From positions 6,012,324 through 6,076,323 of the forward strand of contig VZDJ01000063.1 in the NCBI GenBank assembly GCA_008694505.1: a stretch of DNA of 64,000 nt, given 5' to 3'. The notes below the pieces were generated by a model, which saw only the letters and a program-made list of their open reading frames with translations, was not told the DNA's origin and made no database searches. The position numbers and the translations under genes are program-made. Source of the stretch: Cyanoderma ruficeps. Taxonomy: Eukaryota; Chordata; Aves; Passeriformes; Timaliidae. Positions 11,986-23,892 of the stretch are shown piece by piece (within the stretch, counting starts at the first letter, position 1; each line of letters opens with the position of its first letter).

Positions 11986-14900
11986 ATGGTTCCAATGAGG
12001 CAGGAAAGGCGAGCGCCCCTCACAGCCACGGGAAACCTTGGGGTGCGAGTCAATGGGGTTAACTAGGCTCGACATGAAAACACGAGTATTTCAGCTGGCT
12101 TTTAATTGTTGGCGAAGAAATTCAGTTAATCAAATGTCAGACATTTCCCTCTGCTCTGGTCAAAAGTGAAGATGGTTCTTTTCCTGAGGAGGAGGGAGAA
12201 TCCAAAGGGAAAATCGAACTGGTTTTAAAAAGAGAAATAAATCCCTGCTCTGTGAGTCTCTGACTTGATTTTAGTTACTGTGTTGATGTGGTTTTCCGCT
12301 CTTTAAATGTAACACTTAAATGCTTGATCATTCTGCTCTAAACTTTATTACCAATCTTACTATTTAAACCAGGCTTTATTCTTTTATTTTTCTATTTGCA
12401 TATATATGACCGGGAGTATTTTTATTATTTATTTCAGGTCAAATTTAGGACCTTTAAATATATCTAATAAACAAGTAAGGATGTTTCAGACTGTACCAGA
12501 CACTTCGTCTTACGTCAAGGTAAGACATGACAGCATCTTTAAACAGGTAATGTCCAAAATTACAATCCTCCCAAATTCACGGTCATTTCTGTTGGTTGAA
12601 AACCTCATTCACTTTCTTACTGAATTTAGCAGGAAAAAAAAAATCCTTTTATCTTCAGCGGGAGAGGGGTCAGAGACTGAAATATCAAATTTATCATCTT
12701 GGAAATGTGCAGGGTTGAGTCAGAAGTTGTATCATTGGGGGCAAACAATGGGTTCGAGTGGGTTTGTTTTTTATCCTTCACTGATGCAGGATTTGCTGGG
12801 TTATCCTATGGTGGGGCTGCCCTGAATTCCAGTATGGTCCTGGTTCATTGCTCTGGAACCAGCCCAGCCATGGGGCTGTGCTGCAGGGTTACATCCCAGA
12901 GCTCTGCCATTGTGGTTCCTGGGATTTCCTTCCAGTTTTCTGCTTTCCCGGCCCCCCCTGGTCCTGAACCAGAGCTACATTTCATTTCTCTGCCAGGCCA
13001 GCTCCTGAATTCCAGGGGCGAGATGATCAGTGGAGTTGTGTGGTTTCTGAAAGATCCATTTCAGAATGGATTTAGAGGGGGAAATATTGGATGAGTTAAA
13101 GACAAACGTCTCCCTCAGTTGCTGGGGCAATGGATTGTCACACCAGGCAGTGCTGTGTGACACTGGGAGGTTTTCTGTGCTCCTGGTGTTTCTTTCTGTG
13201 CTCGAATGTTTCCATGCAATTTAGTGGGAAAATTAACTTCAGTTGTGTTGGGTTTTAACTGGTATTACCAGATCTTGCGCTCTAAATACTTGTTTGTATT
13301 TTTTTTTATTTATTTAAAGTTTAAAAAATGGATCTTACAAAGTGTTTTGATGGGCTACTCCTGCCTCTTTCGTTTTCAAAGATTAAAACAAAAAAACCAA
13401 AGCAGAGCTGGCACAGCCTTGTCCCTTTATACCTCAGTTGAGCTCTATATTATATTTGACATCATATAGGGGTTTTTTTCACAACAGCTCCCAAGAATGT
13501 AAATAAACCCAGCCTGGGACATCTGGGTTACACGTTTGAGGCAAACCCTGCATGCAGCAGCACTTAGGGAAAATCTAAACCACAAGCCTCTCCTGTCCCT
13601 GAAGAAACACAGGAGGGTGTTAACTAGAGCTGGGTGGATAATTTGTAATGAATAATTTATTGCAGGAATTTGGTCACTCTTTTTTTTTTCTTCCCCTTTC
13701 CCTCTCTCAATGGTTTGTGCCCCAACTGGGATTTTCATGTGTGTCCATTTTATTGGGGATGATCCATTGAATAATCCCAAAGTTACGGCTCGGTTTGGGC
13801 AGCTTGTTGGGACAATCAGCAGTTGGAAATGCAAGCTTGGGATGATCCCAGGTCACAGGGCATTGGGTGAACTTGTGCAGCTGCTCCACGTTTCTACAAC
13901 AAATCCAACCAGGAATGGGCAGGATTCCCCATCAGGCCGATATCCCCCAAAATCCCACTCCCATCTCGGCGTTTCAGGGAATGTTGGTGAGTTAGTTTTG
14001 CTCATTAAGTTCCCATAGCTCTGGACCAGGTTCTGGAACAGCAGAAATTGTGGAAAAGAGCTGAAATTCAAGTCTGGGGAAGGCAAATCCCCTCTGAGTT
14101 CAAGGAAAGGAAGATGTTTCCCAGTGTGGGAGTGGCTGTGGCCAGCTGGGGTCGGGGGATGTGGGGAATGCCTCGGGATGAGCTGTTTGCAGTGAGGAGA
14201 TGAAGGCCCTGTGACATCCTCTGGTGTCCTGTCCCTGCCTTGGCTGGGGAGGCAGAGACAGGGCTGCTCCTGTTTGGAGCAAAATTCCTCTGGAATCGAG
14301 TGGAACCGAGACCCAGGGAGGAATAACTGAACATTCCAGCAGGGCTGAGGGAGCCTGTCCCTGTGTGTGGCGGGGCAGCCTCCTCGGGAAGTGCAGTCAC
14401 ACAGGCAAAAGCCTGGGACAGAGTTTTCCCAGGAGTTTGTGCCATACCCAGCAGGAAGAGCTCCCCAGGTGGGACTCAGCAGCGTGGAGGGAGGGATGAG
14501 CTGTGGGGTGCTGGACTCTGCCTCTAACCCAACCCTTCCTCCTCAGCTGATGGGATTTTGGGTGAGGATTCTGCCTCTGCTGTTCTCTCTGCACAGCTTC
14601 TCCCACGCCGATGGCGCTGGGGAAATGATTTGTTCCTGTGCTTAAAAAAAATCAGCAGGGTTTTTGATGGAGTCTGATCCAAATTCTTCTGGAGACAAAG
14701 GAAATGTCTGCCAGTGGCTCTCAATGATTGGAGTTGGGCAGCTCTGTCCCGCTGGGCCCAAATGGTGCCTGGGCAGTTCATTCAGAGCCCTCATAAGGGT
14801 GGGACTGCGGTGAAATCCAGGGAAGTTTGAACCTTGAACACATGGGCGAGGTCAGTCTCTGCCCCTCTGAGTCTGGTGGCAGCTTCCAGGGGCTCAAGTG

Positions 14901-15241
14901 CATCCAGAAGCAGCAGAGAGGTTCTGACAGTGCCTGGATGCTGCACAGAAGAGCTGGGATTGATGGATGCTCCAGGCAGAGGGGAATGTGGGGATGGATC
15001 CACTCCCTGGTGGAGTGAGCTCGGTGCTCCTGGGCAGGACCCTCCACTCCCACTGCAGCATTTCCCCGTCTGGGGACGGTGGGTGAACAAGGTCCCACGG
15101 AGACTCCCCCGCCCGCCTTCCTTTCCTGTGGCCCCACACCGACCTGGGAGGGCTCCCCAAGCTCTGGGGAGCACAAAGTTTGAAAAGCAGAAGATTGAGA
15201 GATGATTGAGCCCCAATTCCTCTCTCTTTCTTTGTCTATTC

Positions 15242-15268
15242 TGATGATGATTATTATTATTATTAATG
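15242..15268. repeat. (ATT)n microsatellite
   Basis: Run of gat/att triplets ending in 'attattaatgttatt'. A separate run of about 14 A occurs at 15362-15375. Confidence 0.85.
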
Positions 15269-15763
15269 TTATTCCTTCTCCACAAAACCATATTTGCTGT
15301 CTTATGGGAGGGAGAAGTATTTTCTTTGTTTTTTGGGGGGGGATGTGTACACCACCCCCACCAAAAAAAAAAAAAAGAGATTGGGATTGATCTTTTCTAC
15401 AACTCCTCCCCAAGAGATGGACAGTGTGCCTTGACTTCAGGGTTACTCTGTGCCTTGGACAGAAAATGCCTGGTCTCCCTGGGCTGGAGCCCGGAGGGGG
15501 CGGCCACAGGGTGTCCCACAGGAATTCCCAGGAGGAGCAAATTCACCCTGTGAGCACCTTCAGGCCACGGGGTTCTTGTCATGGCTCTGCAAATGCAGGA
15601 CAGGGGGTGAGGTGAGGGAGCGGCAGGAGGAGAGAATTTCATTCTAAAATACTTTGTTTTAACAAGGATTTTTATGTGGAGTCTCTTGGATTGGAGCTTC
15701 TCGATGCTGTAACCTCCATTTCCATCACAGCCCAGGGGGGTTATCGAAAGCACTGATAACAGA

Positions 15764-16092
15764 CCCCACAGAACCCCTGACAGGGGATCCCAATCCCACA
15801 GAACCCCTGACAGGGGGAACCCAATCCCATGAATCTCTGACAGGGAAACCCAATCCCACAAAACTCCTGACAGGGGATCGCAATCCCACAGAACCCCTGA
15901 CAGGGGAACTCAATCCCACAGAACTCCTGTCAGGGGAACCCAATCCCACAGAAACTCCTGACAGGGGAACCAAATCCCATGAATCTCCAACAGGGAAACC
16001 CAATCCCACAAAACTTCTGACAGGGGAACCCAATCCCACAGAACCCCTGACAGAGGATCCCAATCCCACGAATCTCCTGACAGAGGAACCCA
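15764..16092. repeat. 30-bp minisatellite, about 11 units
   Basis: The 30-bp unit contains 'cctgacaggggatcccaatc' followed by 'ccacagaac'. Period is 30 bp, with occasional 31-bp units. The ten-residue peptide repeat seen on the minus strand is an artefact of the period being a multiple of three. Confidence 0.93.
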
Positions 16093-16703
16093 AGATTCTC
16101 TCTCACACTCACTTCTTGTAGGGGCTTTAATTCAATGGAGGGCTGGGAATTTGTAGAAATAAAAATATTTTTTGATCCTTCGTGGCTCATTCTACATAAC
16201 TGTTGAAAAATTTCTGTCCTCCAGACCATTAGGGACTGACTGATGTGCAAGTATTTAATAACTCACAGTGTGTCAGGGGGTGCTAATCTCATCCAAACAT
16301 GAGGATTTTCTTTAGAGAATGAAACATGGAATATAATTGGGAAATTAAATTTTAAAAGAAGACGGCGCTGGAATCCTGACTGGAGGGGTATGGAAAGAAT
16401 TAGGGTGATAAGCAAAGCAACATGAGCTCTGAATTCTGATTTTTTTAATTATTACCATTGCGACGGGCTCCCCCGGGTCACAGCAGCCCCCGCTCCCCTC
16501 CTGCCCGGCCACTCTTGTTTTCAGCCGCAAAGGCGGCACAAGGATAACGCCGGGGGTTCATTGTTCACCCGCGCTTTTCTTCTGCCCTTGGGCAACATCC
16601 AAACGCTTCGTGTCCCTCTTTATCTCCTCCTCCCCTCAGCGCTTCTGCTTTCGCTTCCCGTGCCCTGCCCTCCTCAGGGCAGCCCGGGGCCGGGGCCAGC
16701 CGC

Positions 16704-17362
16704 TCTCCCTTCCCTGCTCCTGGAGCCCCTTCCCTGCTCCCGGAGCCCCTTCCCTGCTCCCGGAGCTCTTTTCCTGTTCCTGGAGCCCCTTTCCCTGCTC
16801 CCGGAGCCCCTTCCCTGCTCCCGGAGCTCTTTTCCTTCTCCTGGAGCCCCTTTCCTGCTCCCAGAGCTCCTTTCCTTCTCCTGGAGTCCCTTTCCTACTC
16901 CTGGAGCTCTTTTCCTGCTCCTGGATCCCCTTCCCAGTTACTGGAGCTCTTTTCCTGCTCCTGGAGTTCTTTTCCTGATCCTGGAGCTCCTTTCCTGCTC
17001 CTGGATCCCCTTTCCTGCTCCTGGAGCCCCTTTCCTGCTCCCGGAGCCCCTTTCCTGCTCCTGGAGCTGCTTTCCTTCTCCTGGAGCCCCTTTCCTGCTC
17101 CCAGAGCTCTTTTCCTGCTCCTGGAGTTCTTTTCCTGATCCTGGAGCTCCTTTCCTGATCCTGGATCCCCTTTCCTGCTCCTGGAGCCTCTTTCCTGCTC
17201 CCGGAGCTCTTTTCCTGCTCCTGGAGCCCCTTTCCTGCTCCTGGAGCTCTTTTCCTGCTCCTGGAGCTCCTTTCCTGCTCCTGGATCCCCTTTCCTGCTC
17301 CTGGATCCCCTTTCCTGCTCCTGGATCCCTTCCCTGCTCCTGGATCCCCTTTCCGGCTCCTG
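16704..17362. repeat. 20-bp pyrimidine-rich minisatellite, about 33 units
   Basis: A 20-bp unit (ctggagcccctttcctgctc and variants with ctcc, ttctt or atcccc) repeats over about 660 bp with a regular 20-bp register. The + strand is pyrimidine-rich. Since 20 is not a multiple of three, each frame cycles through the same 20-residue repeat. Long open frames therefore appear in several frames on both strands (16561-17652 plus; 16895-17680 minus). These are not genes. Confidence 0.95.
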
Positions 17363-19049
17363 TGACTTCTCCTCGCGGGGAGTTCCCACTCCCGGTGGCC
17401 CCGCCAGCTCTAGGCCAGACTTTCCAGGGAAAGTCCCTTGGAAAAGGAGGGAAGGAGGGGGCGGTGGGAGCGGCTGTCCCGGCACCGCTCCCGCTTTTCC
17501 TCCCTTTCCCTGCGCCGTGCCCGGAGTGTCCCGGGCAGCCCCGCTGCCCCTCGGCAGCCCCTGCCCCAAGCGGCCCCGGCACGGGGATGGCTTTTGCCCC
17601 GGGACGGAACCTCCGTGCGGGCGCGGGGCTGTGGCTCCGAGCGCGGGTTTAACGCAGCCCGAAGGTTTGTGGTGCCGCACAAAGAAGGATATTCATGGAG
17701 GGGAAAAGGGGCTGCGTGGCCGGGAACAATATTGGGTTTGTTCCTGCTCTCCTTCCGCCTGGAAAGTTTACAGAAGCCCTAAAGAGAGAAGGGGGCAAAT
17801 TCTTTTTTTAAGGACAAAACAGTGAAGTTTTCTTTGGAGCGGGCGCTGCCAAAGCCTGGCACGGACACGTCCCTCTCCCGCTGAACAGGAGCAGAGGACA
17901 GGTCTCCCGGAAAGAAAGAATATCCCGGGATTTCGTTTGTTTTATAGGGGATTGGTGCCGGGAGGAGCGAGCGGGGGGACCCGTGAGGGGTCAGCCCGCA
18001 GGTGCTCCGGGATGCGCGGGTGGGGCGGGCAGAAACCCGCCCGTGCTCCCAGGAGCGGCTGGAGAACCTGAGCCCGGCAGGAAAGGGAAAGCCAAAGCCT
18101 CCCTGGGCTGGTTTTTCCTCACTCCGGGCGCTGATGTTCCTGCTGAGCGCATCCTCCAGCGCTTTATCCGTTCCTGCTCGTTCTTTTTTCCCTTTTCCCC
18201 ATTCCTGGCATCTCGGAGGGTTCCAGCCCTTGTCCCCCGGGCTCGGGAGGACGGGACAGGCACTCCAGAGAGGGTGGGGACTGCAGCAGCTCCGGGGGCT
18301 GCTCTGAACTCCCCCGTCACTCACCCTCGGCGATCACTAATTACCTCCATTCCCAATCGTTTCTCTTTCTTTCCCTTTCTGACACCCATTTCTGGGGCCA
18401 CGAACGCTGCGAAATTGTCGGGCTTTGGCAAGTCGTTTATCGACGCCTTATGACAACTCGGTGCTCAAGGATTTAGGTCTTGTTCGCACCGACCTCTCTA
18501 AAGAGAGAAATCCCTCCCCATGTCCCCGTGTCCTGCCTTTTCCCCGCGCTGCTTGGGGCAGGGCTGGCATTCCTCCTTCCCCGCCTCACCTTCAAGACAC
18601 GGCTTGGATTTAAGTGGAGGTGGGAGAAAAGTTGTTTTTCTCCTGGAATTGTGGCATGTTGGAGCTGCCTAAAATAAAGCGGGCACAAGGGATGAGCTTT
18701 TCCAGTGACCTCCGTCTTTAGACAGCAGCAACCAGTTCCCCTCCCCAGCTCTGCGGCTTTTTCATGGCTCCATTCTTTCCCAATTTACAGAAAAACGCCC
18801 CCTCCCAATATGCTGGATCCAGGGAATTCTGTATCCCAGCCCTCCCTGTGCTCTCCCAGCCCCGTGTTCAGAAGGAGAGGAGGTGTGGAGGGAAAGGGGA
18901 GCAAAAATGGAAGAAAAGAGAGAGTGAATGCTAAAGGGGGAAAAGGCTTTAAATCTTTCCTGTAAATCTCCAAATGTATGAAGTCTGAGGAACAAACTCA
19001 AAGCAGGCACGGCCGCTTGAAGGGAAGTTAGAGAGAAATATTCTGTTCC

Positions 19050-19170
19050 ATTCAAGCGCATCAAGGGTCTCGCTGAAGTCTTGTTTGGCTAAGGTCAGAC
19101 GAGACTGGGTTCTCCAATAAAAATAAATCTCAAATTAATTATGGCCTCAAGCGAGGGGCCAGACGCTCGG
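19050..19170. other. Short conserved-element-like block (-4.9 kb)
   Basis: Repeat-free sequence with 'ccaataaaaataaatctcaa' followed by 'attaattatggcctcaagc', flanked by G+C-rich DNA. The texture suggests a small conserved element. No coding frame. Confidence 0.25.
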
Positions 19171-19799
19171 AGCTAGTGCACTGCAGTCTGTTTTTTTGGC
19201 CTTCAGTATTTTTGGGTTTTGTGCCTCGGCTTTTCAATAATTGCGGGGTGGGGGAGGGAGCGAGGGCGGGGGCTGTTTTATTGGGACACGGAACTCAAAT
19301 GAAAGCAGCCAGGACAGCCCTGGCTCGCCCCGCTCGCCCCTCACCGCGATGCAGCTTCAAAGCTGCTGCATCTTCTCCATCCCGCTTTGGAGACATTATG
19401 TTTTACTCAGTGCCGATTAGCGCGGAATAACTTCCCGGCTTCAGGTTCCCAGATCTCCTGGGCTGTTCCTGCAGGGAGGAGGGACCCGATCCCTCAGCGC
19501 TGCGCCTGGAACACTCTCCCGATTCCCTTTTATTGCTGCGGCTCTAAAGCGGAGGTCTGCCCAATTAGCTGGGTCTAAAATTGGGATTCGTTTCTGGAGA
19601 TCAAATCCCAGGGCTGCAGTTTGGGCTTTTTTTGCTCGTAGGAATGAGGGGTTAGAAAATAAACAAACAACGTGGCGTTTTTCTTTCCGCCATGGGGAAA
19701 AGTCAGAGCCGGGGATTTTAAACGTTCCCTGGAGCTGGGGGAGAGTTTCCCTGCAGTGAGGGCTGGAGCGGGATGAACCCCGGCCCCCCGCAAGTGCAG

Positions 19800-20020
19800 A
19801 CTGATGGGAATTGTACATGCTTTCAGTGAGAATAGAATGCGTGGCCCGTTATCTAGACAGCAGCATTATTGGATGTATAATAAACACTACGTGCCCAGCG
19901 CGGGTTGTGTAAATACACGTGTATTGAAAGGTCCCTGTAAAAAGGGGACACTCCGTCGCATTCAGTGGGAAATGAGGCACGTTCTAGCCACAAAGCCAGG
20001 GCGTGGATGTTGGGGGGTTT
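19800..20020. other. Conserved-element-like block with a GATA site (-4.1 kb)
   Basis: Repeat-free sequence containing a GATA site in 'ccgttatctagacagcagc' near 19848, 'ggatgtataataaacactac' at about 19871 and 'gtgtaaatacacgtgtattg' near 19908. The last is a short imperfect inverted repeat around 'tacacgtgta', with an E-box CACGTG at its centre. A proximal regulatory role is inferred only. Confidence 0.3.
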
Positions 20021-20469
20021 TTTGAGCTCCCCTTTCCTATGGCCGCGTTAGTTCCCAGCGACAGTTCCAGGCTGGGCTCAAGGAGAGCCTTGGGGTCTCT
20101 GTTGGGGTCAGGGAAGGTGACAGAAGCCAATCCCCTCTCCCATCCTCGGACAATCAGATTCCCAACCTGCAACGGGGCTCGGGAAGGTTTTTATGTGTTT
20201 ATTCCTAGGGAATAACCGGTTTTAATTATGAAGTACTGCCCGCTAATCCCGTGTGGGGAACAGAGAGAAAATCCAGACCTTTGGGGTTCTGTGAGGGGGG
20301 GTTCAGTCCTTTGGGGCTGGACACGGAACAGCTCCAGGACACATCCCCCGGGTGGCTCCTCGTTCCTTTCGCTCCAATCGCGCCTTTTCACCTTCTCCGT
20401 GTGGGGCTGCAGCCGCTGGGACCCAGCCCCAAGGACGGGGACTGAGGCGGGGACGTGCCGAGCGCCCGA

Positions 20470-20930
20470 TTGGTTCAATTAATGTTGAACTAATTACAAA
20501 CGCCGCTGGACAACTCCGTTCTATTCATTAACGGAGTGAAAGAGAGACGATAACACTAATAACAATCGAGGAGTAACCGATTCCTACCAGCCTGTCCCGA
20601 TGTAAGCACTGGAAATCTCCCGCGGTTGCCAGGATCAAATGGTTTTCCAGATGTCTGGTGGCGACCACATTAAACAGATCCTAATTCCTTTGCTGTACGT
20701 ACACGCGCATCCGAAGGGAGAACGACAATCCAGAGCGGTGCAAACTGCTCAGCCCCGTGCCCGCCTTTCCCCCGCCTGTCTCGGCTCCCTCCTTGGTTAA
20801 ACGCAGTTCAGTAACAGCTGAAAACTCAGATAACAAATACTCAGATAAATAGCCAGAGTCGCGGCACAACCACCGAGGATGATTCAGAGCTTGGCGTGCA
20901 GAGTTATGAATATTCCAGCCTTTTCCAAAA
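20470..20930. promoter_or_regulatory. Candidate FLI1 proximal enhancer with E-box-N8-GATA composite (-3.2 kb)
   Basis: Seen: E-box CAGCTG at 20815-20820, then eight bases, then GATA at 20829-20832 (AGATAA 20828-20833), and a second AGATAA at 20843-20848. TAL1/SCL-GATA complexes bind a CTG half E-box seven to nine bases from GATA, so the spacing fits. The surrounding 450 bp is repeat-free and AT-core-rich ('ttcaattaatgttgaactaa' near 20475), unlike the G+C-rich flanks. Role at FLI1 is inferred from position and motif grammar. Confidence 0.45.
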
Positions 20931-20951
20931 AAAGTGTGGCATAACTTCAAA

Positions 20952-21040
20952 GGTGGCTTTGGGTTTGGTTTTGACGGTTTTTGTGGTTTGTTTGGGGTTT
21001 TTTGTTTGTTTGTTTTGGTTTTTTTTGGGGGGGGAAGAAA
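20952..21040. repeat. G/T-rich low-complexity tract
   Basis: Alternating runs of T and G, including 'ttttttgtttgtttgttttg' and a terminal run of eight G. No coding meaning. Confidence 0.8.
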
Positions 21041-23482
21041 ATGTGGAGGATTAAAACAAAAGCAGAAAGAAAAAATAAAGCAAAGCTTCTCTTTCTCGTT
21101 ATTTGGGAGGAAAATAGCAAATTGTTCGGCTTGTCTTTAGAGTGTGCGACACCTTCGCACATTCCCTTATCTCTCGGATTCTCCCAAATGTTGCTTTAGA
21201 GCAAACACGGGAGGAAAAGCTCGGAGCATCCCTGACAGACCCGGGATCACGAGTGACCTGAGCAGGCTCCGTTCGAGTCATCCTCAGACATGCGAAATAA
21301 GCCCCTGCGGGTCACGGTGCCCGTCTGGCCATAAAATGCAGAGTTGGGTTCCTAAAATATCTCCCGCTGGGATGGCGGGGGGTCTGTTTGGCAACTTCCC
21401 GTCTTTGGGAGCGCCGGGACGCGCGGCGGGGGCCGGGTTGGTTTGTCCCTTCAGCCCGGAGCTGGGCAAAGGGGGTTTGAAGATGTTGGGCTCGGGGGGT
21501 TTGGAGGGTGTTGGGCTCCTCTCCCGTGAGCTGGGCACGTTTTCAGGTGGTTTCCCGCCGCCTCTCCCGGGTCCCCAGCTGTCCCCCACCGTGGGTCCCG
21601 CAGCCCCGACTCAAAGTGCCCTGTGAGGTCGGTGGGTGACAGACGCTCCTTCCAGGGGACTTTTCCTCCCTTCCTTTCGCGGCTGAGATCCTCAACCTGT
21701 CCTCTCCCTCACCCCCCACCCGCGCTGTTTGTCTGGGCGGGTGGGGAGCGTTTTCTAGAGAGGAAACCATTTGGGTTTTGGAAGGATGTGTTTCACTCTT
21801 CCCTTTAACCTCTCGCTTTTCTGGTGGCTGCAGCCTCCTGCCACGTGGGAATGCCGAGGGGGGAGCCGGCACCGGAGCATTGCCGGGGGAGGGCAGGGGA
21901 AAGCAACAGGAACGAGGAAAGCAAAGGGTTAAGCGTGATTTCTTTTAATTGAGCTCCAGTTTTGTGGCCCTAGGCAAGGGGGGACCTGACCCCGCTAGCA
22001 GCATCCAGATGTGCGGCTCTCGGGGGACCCCGGCCAGACCCCGGGAGCGCGGAGCAGACAGGAGGGGCGGCGGCTGCGGGGCCGGGGGAGGCGGCCGGGC
22101 TGGCCCTGCGCTCCCCCTTCACCTCCCGGCTGCGGGCGGCCTCAATCGCTGGCAAGCAGCGAGCCAAAAACCTCCAGGTCTGGTCACGTTCAGCCCCGTG
22201 TCTGCATCCGAACTGAAAAATTGTAGCTGAATTGATGAGGCTAATTTCAGAGGAGGGGGAGGGAGGGGAGGGAGGGGCGAGGGGGATCTGCGGCTCTCTC
22301 CTGGCAGCTTCGGGCTTGGAGAAATAAAGTATTAATAAAGCATCTCTGCCGCAGCCGGGGAGAAACACTGGTGGCATTATTGCATTTCCCTTTTGGAAGG
22401 GGCAGGGGCAGGATAACTTTGGATATAATTTTGCTTCCCCTCACCCCCTTCCCCGTGGCTGGACTAAAGACAGGGGGAAACAAAAAGCCTGGACACGACT
22501 GGCACTGGACAAGGTAACGCTCCCGGCCGCCGGGCAGGGTGTCCCCCTGCCCTGACACTTTCCTTTCTCGCCTTCACCCTCCTTTCCCCCTCTGCCCTGT
22601 CCCCGGCTCGTGGAAATGGGGCAGAAGGGCCGCCCCGGCTGTTGCACGATGTGTTCCGCCGTGGTTGTTTTGGCAAGGGCGGGGGAGCCGGACAGGCGGG
22701 TGTTGTCTCCTTTCCCCGGCTCCTTTGGAAGGCTTCGGCTTTTCCCGGAAAAAGGAAAACGCGCGTTTCTCCTCCGCTGCTCGCTCCGGTTTGAATGAGA
22801 GGGAGAGTTGCACGTCAGGGGCTCGCCAGGTCTGGAGCGAGGTTTAAAGGCTGAGGGGTTTTGTTTGCTGTGCCCGGCAGGACACGGCCCCGCAGCGCTA
22901 AATTCGGCCGTTCTGATAACTATTGTGAGCTTTGGACATTTTTATCAAGGGGGAGGGAGGGCTCCCCCCGCTCTGAGGGGGTTTAACATCTCAGAGAGGA
23001 TGAGAAGCCACAGGAGGCTGGGAAAGGACTCCCGGCACCTGAAAGGAATGATGGAAAACCATCGATGGCAGTGCTTTCCCTCCTGAGCCCCGCATCCCAG
23101 CCCGCGGCGGCAGCGCGGTGAGGGGAAGGGGCGAGGGCGGAGAGGCTGGGCTGGCCCCAGCCCGTGCCCATGGCCGGGGCCGTCTGTCTGTCTGTCTGTC
23201 TGTCCCGCAGCACCGCGCTCACCGCTCGCTCCTGCCAGGGGCTGCACCCTCGCCTCACGCTCCGTGCTGGGAGGCGTGAAGGAGAGGGCTCGAAATCTGC
23301 TTTAAATACGTTTTAATCGCCAGAGTTTTTTTCTTTTCTCCCTCCGCCTGCCGTCACCGGATTGCGTTTACGGTTTTCTCCCCTTAATTTTTCCCGTTGA
23401 CTGGAAAACGCATTAATAAAAAAATCTGTGGGAAGAGACGGAAATTCAGTGAGTCAGGCTAAAGCTGCTCCAGCCAAAAAGA

Positions 23483-23508
23483 NAAAAAAAAAAAAAAAAA
23501 AAAAAAAA
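23483..23508. repeat. Poly(A) tract with ambiguous base
   Basis: About 25 consecutive A with an N at 23483. The true length is probably unresolved by the assembly. Confidence 0.95.
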
Positions 23509-23644
23509 GGCAAAACCCCACGTTAAACTCAACCGTGGGATTACACAGGCTGGCTAACACCGGCTGGGGTGCGAGGCAAGGTCTGCGCTGGCCGGGCTGT
23601 CCCAGCGACAAACAAGAGCTGTGACAGAGGTGGCTATTGTTCTG

Positions 23645-23830
23645 CCCCTTCTTATCTAAATGGAGCAAATATCCTGTATGTAAAATATATATATTTTCAT
23701 CAAGAAGGCAGGACCGGCGTAAGAGACGAAGGTTTCCTCCTCGAGTGACTTCACTTCCCAAAATTAGCAGAAAAAAACGTTTCATCCGGTTAACTGTCTC
23801 TTTTTCGCTCTGCTGCAACAACCAAAGTTA
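23645..23830 (+). promoter_or_regulatory. FLI1: FLI1 core promoter: GATA, ETS, MYB-like and TATA-like words
   Basis: Seen: TTATCT (GATA) at 23652-23657; an AT stretch with a TATA-like core at 23682-23697; ETS-type cores TTTCCTCC 23733-23740, ACTTCC 23753-23758 and CATCCGGT 23783-23790 (complement ACCGGATG); and a MYB-like TAACTG at 23791-23796. FLI1 promoters in mammals are controlled by ETS proteins (including PU.1) and GATA1, so this content fits autoregulation and haematopoietic control. The exact transcription start cannot be read from sequence. Confidence 0.5.
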
Positions 23831-23892
23831 AAAAAAGAGAGAGACCGAGAGAGAGGGAGGGAGGGAGAGAGAGAGGGGGAGAGGGGGTACGG
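23823..23892 (+). repeat. Polypurine GA-rich tract in promoter/5' UTR
   Basis: Nearly pure purine on the + strand, with gaga and ggga repeats. A GA-rich tract is also present just upstream of exon 1 in mammalian FLI1. Such tracts can bind GAGA-type factors or form triplex DNA. It is probably within or just before the 5' UTR. Confidence 0.8.

Larger units (their letters stand above)
1..23600. other. Intergenic DNA upstream of FLI1
   Basis: No protein-coding exon was recognised in this stretch. Open frames exist but are low-complexity, lie in tandem repeats, or have no recognisable family. In other amniotes the neighbour on this side of FLI1 is ETS1, transcribed away from FLI1; no ETS1 exon is visible here. 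Sub-stretches with no specific feature seen are 160-915, 2480-3760, 3850-5315, 12100-15235 and 17370-19040. The remainder is described in separate entries. Confidence 0.75.

Noticed and set aside
15764..16092. CRISPR-like regular repeats
   Set aside because: Head-to-tail minisatellite without unique spacers in a vertebrate genome.
16561..17680. Open frames of 363 (plus) and 261 (minus) codons
   Set aside because: They lie on the 20-bp minisatellite and translate into the same 20-residue repeat in several frames.
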